A DNA stretch of 64,000 bases from Asticcacaulis sp. AC460 (lineage in GTDB: Bacteria > Pseudomonadota > Alphaproteobacteria > Caulobacterales > Caulobacteraceae), in contig NZ_AWGD01000020.1 of the NCBI RefSeq assembly GCF_000495795.1, positions 62,001 to 126,000 on the forward strand, given 5' to 3'. Position numbers and translations under genes: made by a program. Below the pieces are notes generated by a model, which saw only the letters and a program-made list of their open reading frames with translations, searched no databases and was not told the DNA's origin. Positions 8,276 to 16,480 of the stretch are shown here, in pieces (the stretch's first letter is position 1; the number at the start of each line of letters is the position of its first letter).

Positions 8276-9505
8276 ATGCGGTTTCACGGGGTTTGGCTGG
8301 CGGCTGCCTGGCTGGTTGCCGGCAGCGTCATGGCGCAGGATTTCGACATCAACGCTTTCCGGCAACACCGTAAGACGGCCATTGCCGCCGTCAATAGCGG
8401 TGACTTCGCCACGGCCCGCAGCGAAATCGCCCAGGCCCGCGCCCTGTTGCCATCGGCGCCATCGGTCCTGATGCTGGGCGCGCAGATCGAGTCAGCCGCC
8501 GGTGACAACCCAGCGACCAAGGCCTGGGTGGACGATTACCTCAAACGCGGCCTGTGGTTCGAGCCGGCGCGCTATCCTGGCCTGATGATGGTCCTGGATG
8601 ACGCCGGCAAGGCGCAATTGGCGGCCAATGGCGCCGACCTTGGCAGCTTCACCACGGTTGCCGGCATCCCCGAAACCGTCCTGGTCGAAAGTGTTGCCAT
8701 CGCCGGCGACGGCAAATTCTATTTCAGCTCGGTCCATGACGGCGCACTCAACCGGCTGGCGCCGCGCTACGTCATGCAAGGCCTGCCGGGTGGCGTCGGC
8801 GGCTATGGCCTGGCCGTGGACGGCGATACGGCGTGGCTGGCCACCAGCCCGGGCGAAGTCTCCGGCCATTCGGCGGGCGTGCACCAACCCGAGGTGGTCC
8901 ACATCGGCTTGCGGGATGGAAAATCGTTGCAGTATTTCGGCCACAATGACGCCAAGGGCTTCAATGACCTGGCGATCGGCAGAACCGATCTCTACACCAG
9001 CGACAGCCAGGGCGGCGCCGTCTATCGCCTGAGGGGGCGGGCAGGGGCGTTGGAGGTTCTCATTCCCGCCGGCAAGCTGGGCTCGCCCCAGGGTCTTGCC
9101 GAAAGCGCGGACGGTAAGACGCTGATCGTCGCCGACTATCCGTCGGGCCTGTGGCGGGTGGATCTGGCGACCGGTTCCGCCGCGCTGCTGCCCATACCGG
9201 ATACGGCGTCGCTGGCTGGTGTTGACGGCGTGGTGCGCGACGGCGACGACCTGATCGTCGTCCAGAACGGCGTCAAGCCGGCCCGCGTCCTGCGCGTCCG
9301 CATGAAGCCGGACTGGCAGGCGATTGACTCGGTTGAGGTTCTGCTGCGCGGCGGTCAACTGGAAGAACCGACCGGCGGCGTGATCGATGGCGGCGACTAT
9401 GTCTTCGTCGCCCGCAGCCAATGGAGCGATTTCGGTGAAGACGGCGCGGTCGTCGAAAGCGGCGTCAAACCGGCCATCATCGGCCGGCTCAAGCTGCGCG
9501 ATTGA
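8276..9505 (+). CDS. Secreted beta-propeller protein (SMP-30/NHL-like) with TPR-like N-terminus
   Basis: A 409-residue protein with a clean Sec signal peptide ending in VMAQ (about residue 21). Residues 25-100 are helical and TPR-like, with the repeated pattern of NSGDFATARSEIAQARAL. Residues about 110-405 have repeated strands with GLAVDGDTAWLA, NDLAIGRTDLYTSD and GLAESADGKTLIVAD segments, as in six-bladed SMP-30/gluconolactonase or NHL propellers. It is likely periplasmic. No catalytic metal site can be assigned with confidence. The next gene starts 53 bases downstream. Confidence 0.65.
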   Translation: MRFHGVWLAAAWLVAGSVMAQDFDINAFRQHRKTAIAAVNSGDFATARSEIAQARALLPSAPSVLMLGAQIESAAGDNPATKAWVDDYLKRGLWFEPARYPGLMMVLDDAGKAQLAANGADLGSFTTVAGIPETVLVESVAIAGDGKFYFSSVHDGALNRLAPRYVMQGLPGGVGGYGLAVDGDTAWLATSPGEVSGHSAGVHQPEVVHIGLRDGKSLQYFGHNDAKGFNDLAIGRTDLYTSDSQGGAVYRLRGRAGALEVLIPAGKLGSPQGLAESADGKTLIVADYPSGLWRVDLATGSAALLPIPDTASLAGVDGVVRDGDDLIVVQNGVKPARVLRVRMKPDWQAIDSVEVLLRGGQLEEPTGGVIDGGDYVFVARSQWSDFGEDGAVVESGVKPAIIGRLKLRD

Positions 9506-9558
9506 CAAGCCGCCGCGGTCCATCCGATAGTCGCCTGAAATCTTTTCGGGGTTCCCGT

Positions 9559-10800
9559 ATGAAGTCGAAATTCGCGCTGTTCATTCTCGCCGCCATGGTG
9601 CTGGGCGTTGCCGCCGGATGGGGGACCCACAACTATCTCGACGCGGCCTATACGCCGACGGCGATCATGATCTTCGGGCTGCTGACCAAGATCTTCATCA
9701 CCCTGATCAAGATGATCATTGCGCCCCTGGTGCTGTTCACCCTGATCGCCGGCATCGGCCACATGGAAGACGCCGCCGCCGTCGGGCGGGTCGGCGTCAA
9801 GGCCATGGCCTGGTTCCTTGGCGCCTCGATCGTGTCGCTGCTGCTGGGCATGGTCATGGTCGAATGGCTGCAGCCCGGCGCCGGCATGACGCTTCAGGCC
9901 GCCGGTGATATCGCCAAGACGCCCTCGACCGCCGGCTTCACGTTCGAAAGCTTTATCCTGCACCTGATCCCGTCGTCGATCATCGACGCCATGGCCAAGA
10001 ACGAAATCCTGCAGATCGTGGTCTTCTCGGTTTTTGTCGGCACCGCCATCGCCATGCTGGACGACAAGGCGCCCCAGATCATGCATCTGGCCGAGCAGGG
10101 CGCGGCCATCATGCTGAAGGTCACTGAACTGGTCATGCTGTTCGCCCCCTTCGCCATCTTCGGGGCCCTGGCCAAGACCGTGGCGGAGCAAGGCCTGCCG
10201 ATCCTGATCACCTACGCCAAGTTCATGGGGTGCTTCTATGCCTCGCTCGGGACGCTGTGGGTGATCCTGATCGTGGCCGGTCTGCTTGTCGTCGGGCCGC
10301 GCCTGTTCAAGATCCTGGCCGTGGTGCGTGATCCGGCTTTGCTGGCCTTCTCTACGGCGTCGTCCGAAGCGGCCTACCCGAAGGTGCTCCAGGCCCTGCC
10401 GCAGGTCGGCGTGTCGCGTAAGATCGTCTCGTTCGTCCTGCCACTGGGCTATTCGTTCAATCTCGACGGCTCGATGATCTACTGCACCTTTGCGACTCTG
10501 TTCATCGCCCAGGCGCATGGCGTCGAGTTCAGCACCGGCCAGATGGTGATGATGCTGTTCCTGCTGCTGATCACGTCCAAGGGGATTGCCGGCGTGCCGC
10601 GCGCCTCTCTGGTGGTGATCATGGCGACCCTGACCTATTTCGGCCTGCCGGAAGAGTGGATCGCCCTGGTTCTGGGCGTCGACCACCTGCTCGACATGGG
10701 CCGCTCAGCCACCAACGTTGTCGGCAACACCGTGGCTTCTGCGGTGGTTGCCAAGTGGGAAGGGCAGCTTGAGCCCGAGGTGAAACCGGAAAATGCCTAG
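9559..10800 (+). CDS. Dicarboxylate/amino acid:cation symporter (DAACS family)
   Basis: A 413-residue inner-membrane transporter of the GltP/DctA fold with eight helices and two hairpins. Signatures seen: the serine-rich hairpin STASSEA near residue 264, NLDGS near residue 300 (NMDGT in homologs) and DMGRSATNVVGN near residues 377-388, which holds the substrate-binding Asp/Asn residues. It should import C4-dicarboxylates or acidic amino acids with sodium or protons. ATG at 9559 starts a typical cytoplasmic-membrane N-terminus; in-frame codons further upstream add unrelated residues. The gene is followed after only 16 bases by a small secreted protein. Confidence 0.88.
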   Translation: MKSKFALFILAAMVLGVAAGWGTHNYLDAAYTPTAIMIFGLLTKIFITLIKMIIAPLVLFTLIAGIGHMEDAAAVGRVGVKAMAWFLGASIVSLLLGMVMVEWLQPGAGMTLQAAGDIAKTPSTAGFTFESFILHLIPSSIIDAMAKNEILQIVVFSVFVGTAIAMLDDKAPQIMHLAEQGAAIMLKVTELVMLFAPFAIFGALAKTVAEQGLPILITYAKFMGCFYASLGTLWVILIVAGLLVVGPRLFKILAVVRDPALLAFSTASSEAAYPKVLQALPQVGVSRKIVSFVLPLGYSFNLDGSMIYCTFATLFIAQAHGVEFSTGQMVMMLFLLLITSKGIAGVPRASLVVIMATLTYFGLPEEWIALVLGVDHLLDMGRSATNVVGNTVASAVVAKWEGQLEPEVKPENA

Positions 10801-10816
10801 ATTGGGAGGTAGCGCT

Positions 10817-11317
10817 ATGAAGGTTTTGACGGTCTGGATGTCGGTTCTGGTGTTTGCCTGCCTTCCGGCGTCGGCGATGGCGCAGACGCTCTGGCAAAAT
10901 GTGTCAGAGGGTATGTCAAAAGCGCAGGTGTCTGCGGCTCAACCCTCCGCGCTCCCTGCCAGCGACGGCGAACTTTTGTCCTACGGAGCCAGTTGCGATC
11001 TGGCAATCTCTTCTCAAACGGTTGCCGGCAGGCCGTACAGGGTTTGTTTCTATTTTACAAACGGTGAACTCGTTCAGGTTTCGCTGGTATCCGAGTTTCT
11101 TGCCGGCAAGGAGGATGTCAACACGGTGGCGGAACTCCTGCAGACAAAATATGGCGCCGCCATAAAGACGGACGCCACGGATAGGTTATGTGATGCGGAA
11201 TGGAAAGCGGGCGAAGACACTGTGGTGACCCTGCTCTACGTAAATGCGGCCGGGACCAATCTGCTGGGTATTCACTACCAGTCAGTCAAACAAGTCGCAT
11301 TGTCCAAAAGCCTGTAA
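10817..11317 (+). CDS. Small secreted protein, paralog A of a tandem pair
   Basis: A 166-residue protein with a Sec signal peptide (cleavage likely after AMA, about residue 23) and strong GGGAGG ribosome-binding site. The mature part is a compact mixed alpha/beta domain with the shared pattern W-x-N-V-x-x-G-M-x-K-x-Q-V-x-x-A-Q-P-S and two Cys in CDLAI and CFYF that could form a disulfide. It is homologous along its full length to the gene at 11385-11870. Paralog A has a third Cys near the C-terminus. I do not recognise the family; the opening resembles SmpA/BamE-like small envelope domains only loosely. Confidence 0.7.
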   Translation: MKVLTVWMSVLVFACLPASAMAQTLWQNVSEGMSKAQVSAAQPSALPASDGELLSYGASCDLAISSQTVAGRPYRVCFYFTNGELVQVSLVSEFLAGKEDVNTVAELLQTKYGAAIKTDATDRLCDAEWKAGEDTVVTLLYVNAAGTNLLGIHYQSVKQVALSKSL

Positions 11318-11384
11318 GTGACACATAGCGTGTTCCGTCGCGCCCGGCGGCGTAAGTCGTAAACACCGATTGGGAGGTTGCGCT

Positions 11385-11870
11385 ATGAAGGTCTTGACGG
11401 TCTCGATTTTTGTTCTGGTGCTTGCCTGCCTTCCGGCGGCGGCGATGGCGCAGGCCCTGTGGCGGAATGTCGACTACGGCATGACGAAGTCGCAGGTTGC
11501 CACGGCCCAGCCGTCAGCGCGGCCGTCGACTGAAAAGGAATCTCTTCGCAACGGCGCCACCTGCGATCTGGCGATCGACAATCAGATGGTCGCCGACCGT
11601 CCTTTTCGAGCCTGCTTCTATTTCCTGAACACCAAGCTCCATCAGGTGACGCTGTCGGCTCAGAGCCCGGCAACGAAAGAGGATCTGGATGCGGTCCTTC
11701 GTGCGGTTGTCGATCAGTATGGCGACGCCTTGTCTGTTCAGGACACCGGCGACATCTATGACGGTACATGGTCGATCGGCAGCGACGTCCGCTTTTCAGT
11801 TTTCTATGCCAATATCGGCGGAACCGGTGGCATGATGAACCTGGTCTATCAGTCGGCCGCGGGCCAGTAG
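11385..11870 (+). CDS. Small secreted protein, paralog B of a tandem pair
   Basis: A 161-residue exported protein homologous to the preceding gene. The ribosome-binding site, start region and signal-peptide codons are nearly identical to those of paralog A at the nucleotide level, while the mature domain has diverged to roughly half identity. This pattern indicates a local tandem duplication with constrained or converted leader. Both conserved Cys (CDLAI and CFYF) are present. It is probably periplasmic; the function is unknown. Its stop lies three bases from the stop of a small opposed gene. Confidence 0.7.
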   Translation: MKVLTVSIFVLVLACLPAAAMAQALWRNVDYGMTKSQVATAQPSARPSTEKESLRNGATCDLAIDNQMVADRPFRACFYFLNTKLHQVTLSAQSPATKEDLDAVLRAVVDQYGDALSVQDTGDIYDGTWSIGSDVRFSVFYANIGGTGGMMNLVYQSAAGQ

Positions 11871-11873
11871 GCG

Positions 11874-12020
11874 TCAACGCACGGTCGGGCCGTAGCCGGC
11901 GGAGGTACGCGCTTCGAAGATGGTCTGGAGGCTGGCTTCGATACGCCGGCGTGCTTCCTGCGACGACAGCGGGCTGTCGACGACGAAACGATCGAACGGG
12001 ATCAGATATTTCAGGATCAT
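11874..12020 (-). CDS. 48-residue protein, possibly a truncated gene
   Basis: A short open frame on the minus strand beginning MILKYLIPFDRFVVDSPLS and ending RTSAGYGPTVR, preceded by a G-rich ribosome-binding site. The start resembles the N-termini of longer bacterial membrane proteins that open with an xxLPYDRFVL-type phrase, so this may be either a genuine microprotein or the remaining head of a broken gene. No continuation is visible in the other frames downstream. It is convergent with paralog B. Confidence 0.42.
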   Translation of the reverse strand: MILKYLIPFDRFVVDSPLSSQEARRRIEASLQTIFEARTSAGYGPTVR

Positions 12021-12090
12021 AGGCGCCCCCCGGTTTAACCAAGCCTATCACGAAAAAGGCGGCAAACCACACTTTTACCAAACCTAGCCG

Positions 12091-12119
12091 TTGACCTGCC
12101 GCGCAATCATGCCATAAGG
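12091..12119 (+). promoter_or_regulatory. Candidate sigma-70-type promoter for tig
   Basis: TTGACC at 12091-12096 and ATAAGG at 12114-12119 are separated by 17 bases. They lie 111 bases before the trigger factor start in the 209-bp gap after the small minus-strand gene. The -10 match is weak. Confidence 0.4.
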
Positions 12120-12229
12120 GCTCATCTTTTGGCGCGCCCGCAGCAAGCGGTCGCGCTTTGTCTCTTTCAGCCGCCGGAATCGGGCCCGTTCAGGGAGCGG
12201 ACACTGATCCGGCTTAAGGTGCCAAATCG

Positions 12230-13582
12230 ATGCAAGTCGTTGAAAAACTGAATGAAGGTCTCAGCCGCGTTCTCGAAGTCACGGTCGCCCGTGACCAACT
12301 GAACCAGAAGCTGGACGCCAAGATCGCTGAGATCACCCCCAAGATGAACATCAAGGGCTTCCGTCCGGGCAAGGTGCCCCAGGGCCATGTCCGCAAGATG
12401 TACGGCAAGGAGCTGATGAGCGAGATCGTTCAGGAAACCCTCAACGAAACCACGCAAAAGGCCCTCGACCAGGCCTCGATCCGTCCGGCGTCGCAGCCGG
12501 AACTGACGCCGATCGGCGACATCGAGCAGGTCATCAAGGGTAATTCCGACCTGGCCTATTCCATCGCCGTCGAAATGATGCCGATCTTCACGCCGATCGA
12601 GCCGGCCTCGATCGAGCTGACCCGCCCGGTCTACACGCCCTCGGACGCCGACATCGACGAGTCCCTGAAGAACGTCGTGTCGCAGACCAAGCAATACGAA
12701 GCCAAGACCGGCAAGGGTAAAGCTGCCCCGAAGGCGGAAGACGGCGACAAGCTGGTCATCGATTTCGTCGGCAAGATCGGCGACGAAGCCTTTGAAGGCG
12801 GTTCGGCCGAAGGCGCCGAACTGGTGATCGGTTCGGGCCAGTTCATCCCGGGCTTCGAAGAGCAACTGATCGGCACCAAGAAGGGCGAGACCAAGACGCT
12901 CAACGTCACCTTCCCCGAAAACTACGGCGCCAAGAACCTGGCCGGCAAGGAAGCTACCTTCGAGACGACCGTTCAGGACATCCTGGCGGCGAAGGAAGGC
13001 GAAGCCGATGACGAGCTGGCCAAGACCCTGGGTCTGGAAAGCCTCGACGCCCTGAAGAACATCCTGAAGACCCAGCTTGAGCAGCAGTTCAACAGCGCGT
13101 CGCGTTTCAAGATGAAGCGCGCCCTGCTGGACATCCTGGACGAAAAGCACGACTTCGAGCTGCCGTCGCGCATGCTGGACGCCGAGTTCCAGGGCATCTG
13201 GAACCAGGTTGAGCAGGACAAGGCCAATGGCCAACTGTCGGAAGAAGACGCCGCCAAGTCCGAAGAGGACCTGAAGGCCGAATACCGCAAGATCGCCGAA
13301 CGCCGCGTCCGTCTGGGCCTGGTCCTGGCCGAGATCGGCACCCGCCAGAACGTCCAGGTCACCGACCAGGAAGTCACCCAGGCCATCATGCAGGAAGCCC
13401 GCAACTATCCGGGCCAGGAGCGCCAGGTGTTCGACTTCTACCGCAACAACCCGGCCGCTGCAGCGCAGATCCGCGCACCGATCTACGAAGAAAAGGTCTG
13501 CGACCTGATCTTCACCCTGGCCACGGTCACGGACAGCCCGATCAGCAAGGAAGACCTGCTGAAGGAAGAAGACGAAGCGTAA
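12230..13582 (+). CDS. tig: Trigger factor (ribosome-associated chaperone and prolyl isomerase)
   Basis: A 450-residue cytosolic protein with the normal three-part layout. The N-terminal ribosome-binding domain carries the signature GFRPGKVPQ near residues 43-51 that docks at the exit tunnel protein L23. An FKBP-type prolyl isomerase domain follows at about 165-245 with FVGKIGDEAFEGG and GSGQFIPGFE. A long helical C-terminal domain forms the chaperone arms. It receives nascent chains as they leave the ribosome. The order with clpP, an opposed HAD gene and clpX downstream matches Caulobacter, although an ArsR operon and a small membrane gene intervene here. A strong terminator follows. Confidence 0.97.
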   Translation: MQVVEKLNEGLSRVLEVTVARDQLNQKLDAKIAEITPKMNIKGFRPGKVPQGHVRKMYGKELMSEIVQETLNETTQKALDQASIRPASQPELTPIGDIEQVIKGNSDLAYSIAVEMMPIFTPIEPASIELTRPVYTPSDADIDESLKNVVSQTKQYEAKTGKGKAAPKAEDGDKLVIDFVGKIGDEAFEGGSAEGAELVIGSGQFIPGFEEQLIGTKKGETKTLNVTFPENYGAKNLAGKEATFETTVQDILAAKEGEADDELAKTLGLESLDALKNILKTQLEQQFNSASRFKMKRALLDILDEKHDFELPSRMLDAEFQGIWNQVEQDKANGQLSEEDAAKSEEDLKAEYRKIAERRVRLGLVLAEIGTRQNVQVTDQEVTQAIMQEARNYPGQERQVFDFYRNNPAAAAQIRAPIYEEKVCDLIFTLATVTDSPISKEDLLKEEDEA

Positions 13583-13603
13583 TTCGTTTTCTATCAGAAA
13601 TTG

Positions 13604-13634
13604 AAAGAGGCCCGCGTCAGCGGGCCTCTTTTTC
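13604..13634 (+). terminator. Rho-independent terminator of tig
   Basis: A 12-bp perfect stem (13604-13615 with 13620-13631) closes on GTCA and is followed by a T run. It lies 21 bases after the tig stop. Confidence 0.9.
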
Positions 13635-13640
13635 GTTCCA

Positions 13641-14132
13641 TCAGCCCGTTAGCAAGCTTTCCAACCGAGCGTAGCTGCCTTCCATGCCATCGGACATGCC
13701 GGTAGCCATGGCGCCGTCGCGGGCTTCCTTTGACGGATAGACGACGGTCAGGGTCATTTCGGTCCGGCCGTACTTTTCCTCAAGCAGAAGGGTGCAGGTG
13801 GTCTGGCCGCCGGTCCAGTCTTCGTCGAACAGTTCGGTGTGCACGATCTTTGCCGGTGCTTCGATCTCGAGGTAGGTGCCGCCCATACCCATGGTGCGGT
13901 CGGGCGCCTTCTTCCAAACATAGCGGAACGTGCCGCCGACGCGCAGGTCGATTTCGCACACCGGCATGGTCCAGCCGTCAGGGCCCAGCAGCCAGCGCCT
14001 GACCAGTTCGGGCTTGGTATGGGCGTCAAAAACCAGCTGCACGGCCGCCTTGAAGGGCCGCTTGAAGCACAGTTCGGTGTCGGAAGGCGCCGAGATTTCC
14101 AGGGCGCCGTAAACCTTGGTTATCACATTCAT
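13641..14132 (-). CDS. AHSA1/SRPBCC-domain protein
   Basis: A 163-residue protein of the START/SRPBCC superfamily, Aha1-like branch. It shows the family phrases FDAHTKPELVRRWLLGPDGW, FRYVWKK and a C-terminal helix of the EGSYARLESLL kind that lines the ligand cavity. Such proteins bind hydrophobic small molecules; the ligand is unknown. It is the last gene of a three-gene minus-strand operon with an ArsR regulator and a GyrI-like protein, 14 bases after the latter. ArsR-SRPBCC pairs are common in bacteria, and the regulator probably controls the whole unit. Confidence 0.8.
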   Translation of the reverse strand: MNVITKVYGALEISAPSDTELCFKRPFKAAVQLVFDAHTKPELVRRWLLGPDGWTMPVCEIDLRVGGTFRYVWKKAPDRTMGMGGTYLEIEAPAKIVHTELFDEDWTGGQTTCTLLLEEKYGRTEMTLTVVYPSKEARDGAMATGMSDGMEGSYARLESLLTG

Positions 14133-14146
14133 GATCGTGATCCTTA

Positions 14147-14608
14147 TTAGGCTAGCGGGCGATTGAGCTGGGTCTGGTACTGCGACGAATCCGGTCCGGT
14201 TTCAGGGCCCTTGGCGTAGACCTCCCACAGGGTGTCCGCCGGAGTCAGGTCCTGCGCCTTGATCCAGCCGATAAACTGACCCCAGGCGCCCCCCAGGCCT
14301 TCATAGCCGCCGGTATAGACGGTGCGTGCCGTCCGCCCGCCAGGCAAGGTCCCGTTGGTCACCCGGCCTTCGGGCTTTATCTCGGAGTCCACCGGCAGGC
14401 AGATTTCGAAATCAAAGTTTTCGCCCGGCATCTTCAGGTGATGGGTGAACCATGGGCCGGTCGGCGTGATGCCTTGGGCGCCCAGGGTGGCGTGCAGTTC
14501 CTGGATGCCGGGCCCCATCACCTTCATGATTTCGGAGGACGGACAGGTAATGGCGATGCGGGCCACCTTTTGCGGTGGCAGGTCGAGGACTTCGGGTGTG
14601 CTGATCAT
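14147..14608 (-). CDS. GyrI-like effector-binding protein
   Basis: A 153-residue protein with a GyrI/AraC effector-binding fold. Indicative phrases are the opening DLPPQKVARIAIT, the FDFEICLPVD strand and the final LWEVYAKGPETGPD with an acidic pocket residue. It has no DNA-binding part. It is the middle gene of the ArsR operon, 12 bases after the regulator. The set suggests a response to a small organic compound bound by two different ligand-binding folds. It is distinct from the stand-alone GyrI-like gene at 7756. Confidence 0.72.
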   Translation of the reverse strand: MISTPEVLDLPPQKVARIAITCPSSEIMKVMGPGIQELHATLGAQGITPTGPWFTHHLKMPGENFDFEICLPVDSEIKPEGRVTNGTLPGGRTARTVYTGGYEGLGGAWGQFIGWIKAQDLTPADTLWEVYAKGPETGPDSSQYQTQLNRPLA

Positions 14609-14620
14609 GGTGCGGTTTCC

Positions 14621-14977
14621 TTAATTGATCGGATCGTTGGAGGTCGGGCCGGCCTGCAGCGCTTCCAGCAGCGAATCGAGGCGCTGGTAGCTGGCTTCCA
14701 GGGCGCGAACATAGTCGTCCATCCACGAGGTTGCGGCTTTCAACGGCTCGGTCTGGGCGCGGACAGGGCGTTTCTGGCCGTCGCGACCGCGGGTGACCAG
14801 GCCGGCGTGCTCCAACACCTTCAGATGCTTTGAGATGGCGGGCTGACTCATGGCGAAGGGGGCGGCCAGTTCCATCACCGTCTGTTCACCCGACGCCAGC
14901 CGGGCCAGGATAGCGCGGCGGGTGGGGTCGGCGAGGGCGATGAAGGTGGCGTCAAGGTCGGCGGGGGACATTTTCAT
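14621..14977 (-). CDS. ArsR-family winged-helix repressor
   Basis: A 118-residue regulator. The winged helix-turn-helix is clear in ALADPTRRAILARLASGE and FAMSQPAISKHLKVLEHAGL. No metal-binding Cys pair is present in the recognition region, so it belongs to the non-metal ArsR group usually linked with AHSA1 proteins. An alternative Met two codons in gives the same protein. A perfect 14-bp palindrome sits eight bases upstream of its start and is the likely operator, so the operon is probably autorepressed. Confidence 0.87.
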   Translation of the reverse strand: MKMSPADLDATFIALADPTRRAILARLASGEQTVMELAAPFAMSQPAISKHLKVLEHAGLVTRGRDGQKRPVRAQTEPLKAATSWMDDYVRALEASYQRLDSLLEALQAGPTSNDPIN

Positions 14978-14984
14978 AACTCAC

Positions 14985-15007
14985 AAGTTATATAACTTAT
15001 TGGTTAT
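14985..15007. promoter_or_regulatory. Probable ArsR operator
   Basis: AAGTTATATAACTT (14985-14998) is a perfect 14-bp palindrome, and a second overlapping inverted repeat ATAAC/GTTAT spans 14992-15007. The AT-rich block stands out from the GC-rich surroundings and lies directly before the ArsR gene, where it would cover the promoter. Confidence 0.7.
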
Positions 15008-15093
15008 ATATATCGATGCTGACGGCCTGTCAACGGGCAACGGAATTTTCAGATGTCGGTGGTAGTTTGTTACAGAAAATCCGGGGGTATCCG

Positions 15094-15426
15094 ATGGAAG
15101 TGCTGACATTTTTTGCGGGGGCGACGTTCGGTCCGGCCGTCGGCGCCTTTTTCTTTTTCAGATGGCGGCATGCGCAAGCGGGTTATAGTGTGGTTGAGGG
15201 CGCCGTGACGTTCGTCGTTCTGCTGGCGACGTTAATCGGTTACGTCTTTCTGATGATGAGCGGTGAGGCCGTTTTGACCGGAAAAGACCATTCAGAGTGG
15301 CTGGCCGGCCCCGGCGTCGTGGCCTTGTTCCTTGGCCTTTTCTTGCTTCCGGCTCTGGTGGGCCTTCTGTTCGGACACATCGCGGCCTTGGTCGTGAAGA
15401 GAATGCACCCCGGTACCGGCAGGTAG
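15094..15426 (+). CDS. Small integral membrane protein
   Basis: A 110-residue protein with three hydrophobic stretches (about residues 3-20, 30-52 and 68-95) and a basic C-terminal tail. I do not recognise the family. ATG at 15094 is supported by GGGGG ten bases upstream; a start further upstream would add a polar segment without a site. It is divergent from the ArsR operon and lies before clpP, but the 135-bp gap contains a separate clpP promoter candidate, so co-transcription with clpP is uncertain. Confidence 0.55.
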   Translation: MEVLTFFAGATFGPAVGAFFFFRWRHAQAGYSVVEGAVTFVVLLATLIGYVFLMMSGEAVLTGKDHSEWLAGPGVVALFLGLFLLPALVGLLFGHIAALVVKRMHPGTGR

Positions 15427-15442
15427 TGACCTGCGATCACCC

Positions 15443-15449
15443 CTTGAAA
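15443..15449 (+). promoter_or_regulatory. Heat-shock-like -35 element before clpP
   Basis: CTTGAAA is an exact match to the sigma-32 -35 core, located 113 bases before the clpP start. A convincing CCCCATNT -10 is not seen at the right distance, so this is only a partial signal. The same heptamer recurs before clpX at 17346. Confidence 0.3.
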
Positions 15450-15561
15450 ACCGCTGCGCAAATTGCCAAGTTGATAAGGAAAGCGCGGCGCACACCTAGG
15501 GTTAAGAATTTCCCCTTACAAAACGCATGACGCCCAATTTTGAACGCCAAAGGATTCGTCT

Positions 15562-16188
15562 ATGCGCGACCCCGTCGATAACCTGACCTCCTACCTGATC
15601 CCCACTGTCATCGAGCAGTCCAGCCGCGGCGAACGCGCCTATGACATCTATTCGCGGATGCTGAAGGAGCGGATCATCTTTTTGACCGGTCCGTTCGAAG
15701 ACGGCATGGCCACCTCGATCTGCGCCCAGCTTCTGTTTCTGGAATCGGAAAATCCGAAGAAGGAAATTTCGATGTACATCAACTCGCCGGGCGGCCAGGT
15801 GACGTCGGCCTTGGCCATCTACGACACCATGCAATATATCAAGTCGCCGGTGACGACGGTGTGCATGGGCATGGCGGCTTCGGCGGGTTCGCTGATTCTG
15901 CAGGCCGGTGAGAACGGCCAGCGCATTTCGCTGCCGAACTCCAAGATCATGGTGCACCAGCCCTCGGGCGGCGCGCGCGGCATGGCTTCGGACATCGAAA
16001 TCCAGGCCGAAGACATGCGCAAGACCAAGAAGCTGCTGAACGAAATCTACGTCAAGCACACCGGCCAGCCTTACGAAGTCATCGAGCGCACCCTGGACCG
16101 CGACCGTTACATGACGGCCGAGGAAGCCAAGGAATTCGGCCTCATCGATCATGTCTACGAGAAGCGCGCCGACCCGGTAGCTGCGTAA
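15562..16188 (+). CDS. clpP: ATP-dependent Clp protease proteolytic subunit
   Basis: A 208-residue serine protease subunit of normal length. The catalytic triad is complete with the exact E. coli spacing: Ser107 in MGMAASAG, His132 in MVHQPSGG and Asp181 in DRDRYM. It forms a two-ring 14-subunit chamber that degrades proteins fed by ClpX or ClpA. In Caulobacter, ClpXP drives the cell cycle by degrading CtrA. ATG at 15562 gives the mature-like start with a short propeptide. The gene lies upstream of the opposed cicA-like gene and clpX and ends at a strong terminator. Confidence 0.97.
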   Translation: MRDPVDNLTSYLIPTVIEQSSRGERAYDIYSRMLKERIIFLTGPFEDGMATSICAQLLFLESENPKKEISMYINSPGGQVTSALAIYDTMQYIKSPVTTVCMGMAASAGSLILQAGENGQRISLPNSKIMVHQPSGGARGMASDIEIQAEDMRKTKKLLNEIYVKHTGQPYEVIERTLDRDRYMTAEEAKEFGLIDHVYEKRADPVAA

Positions 16189-16211
16189 GCTTCCGATAAT
16201 TCACTGAATTC

Positions 16212-16243
16212 AACGCGGTTCCGGCAACGGAGCCGCGTTTCTT
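16212..16243 (+). terminator. Rho-independent terminator of clpP
   Basis: A 12-bp stem (16212-16223 with 16228-16239, one G-T wobble) with a GCAA loop is followed by TCTT. It lies 23 bases after the clpP stop. Confidence 0.82.
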
Positions 16244-16273
16244 ATTGGCGGTGCCGCATGCGCCTTGGCAAGG

Positions 16274-16460
16274 GGAACACGGAAAACACCGAAGGCCGCT
16301 CCGCGGCTACACTGAAGTCACGGAATTCAGGTGTTGGAATACGCCGCGCGAAGCGCTTTTTTACGGTACTACGGAAAGAAAGCGCTTCGCGCAGCCCGGA
16401 GCCGATTTCAGTGTTTTCCGTGTCGACGCCGAAGGCGGCGCTCCGTGGTTTCCGTGTTCC
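16274..16460. repeat. Large imperfect palindromic intergenic element 1
   Basis: Between the clpP terminator and the cicA-like gene is an element of nested inverted repeats. ACACGGAAAACAC at 16277-16289 is matched in reverse at 16411-16423; GGAACACGGAAA at 16274-16285 is matched again at 16449-16460; and GCGCGAAGCGCTTT at 16346-16359 pairs exactly with 16379-16392. Arms start with GAACACG-A-rich words as in the element at 62688-62841. It could be a REP/MITE-like mobile repeat or fold as a long RNA hairpin. Confidence 0.75.
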
Positions 16461-16480
16461 TCTTGTTTCTTCTCAAAGGC

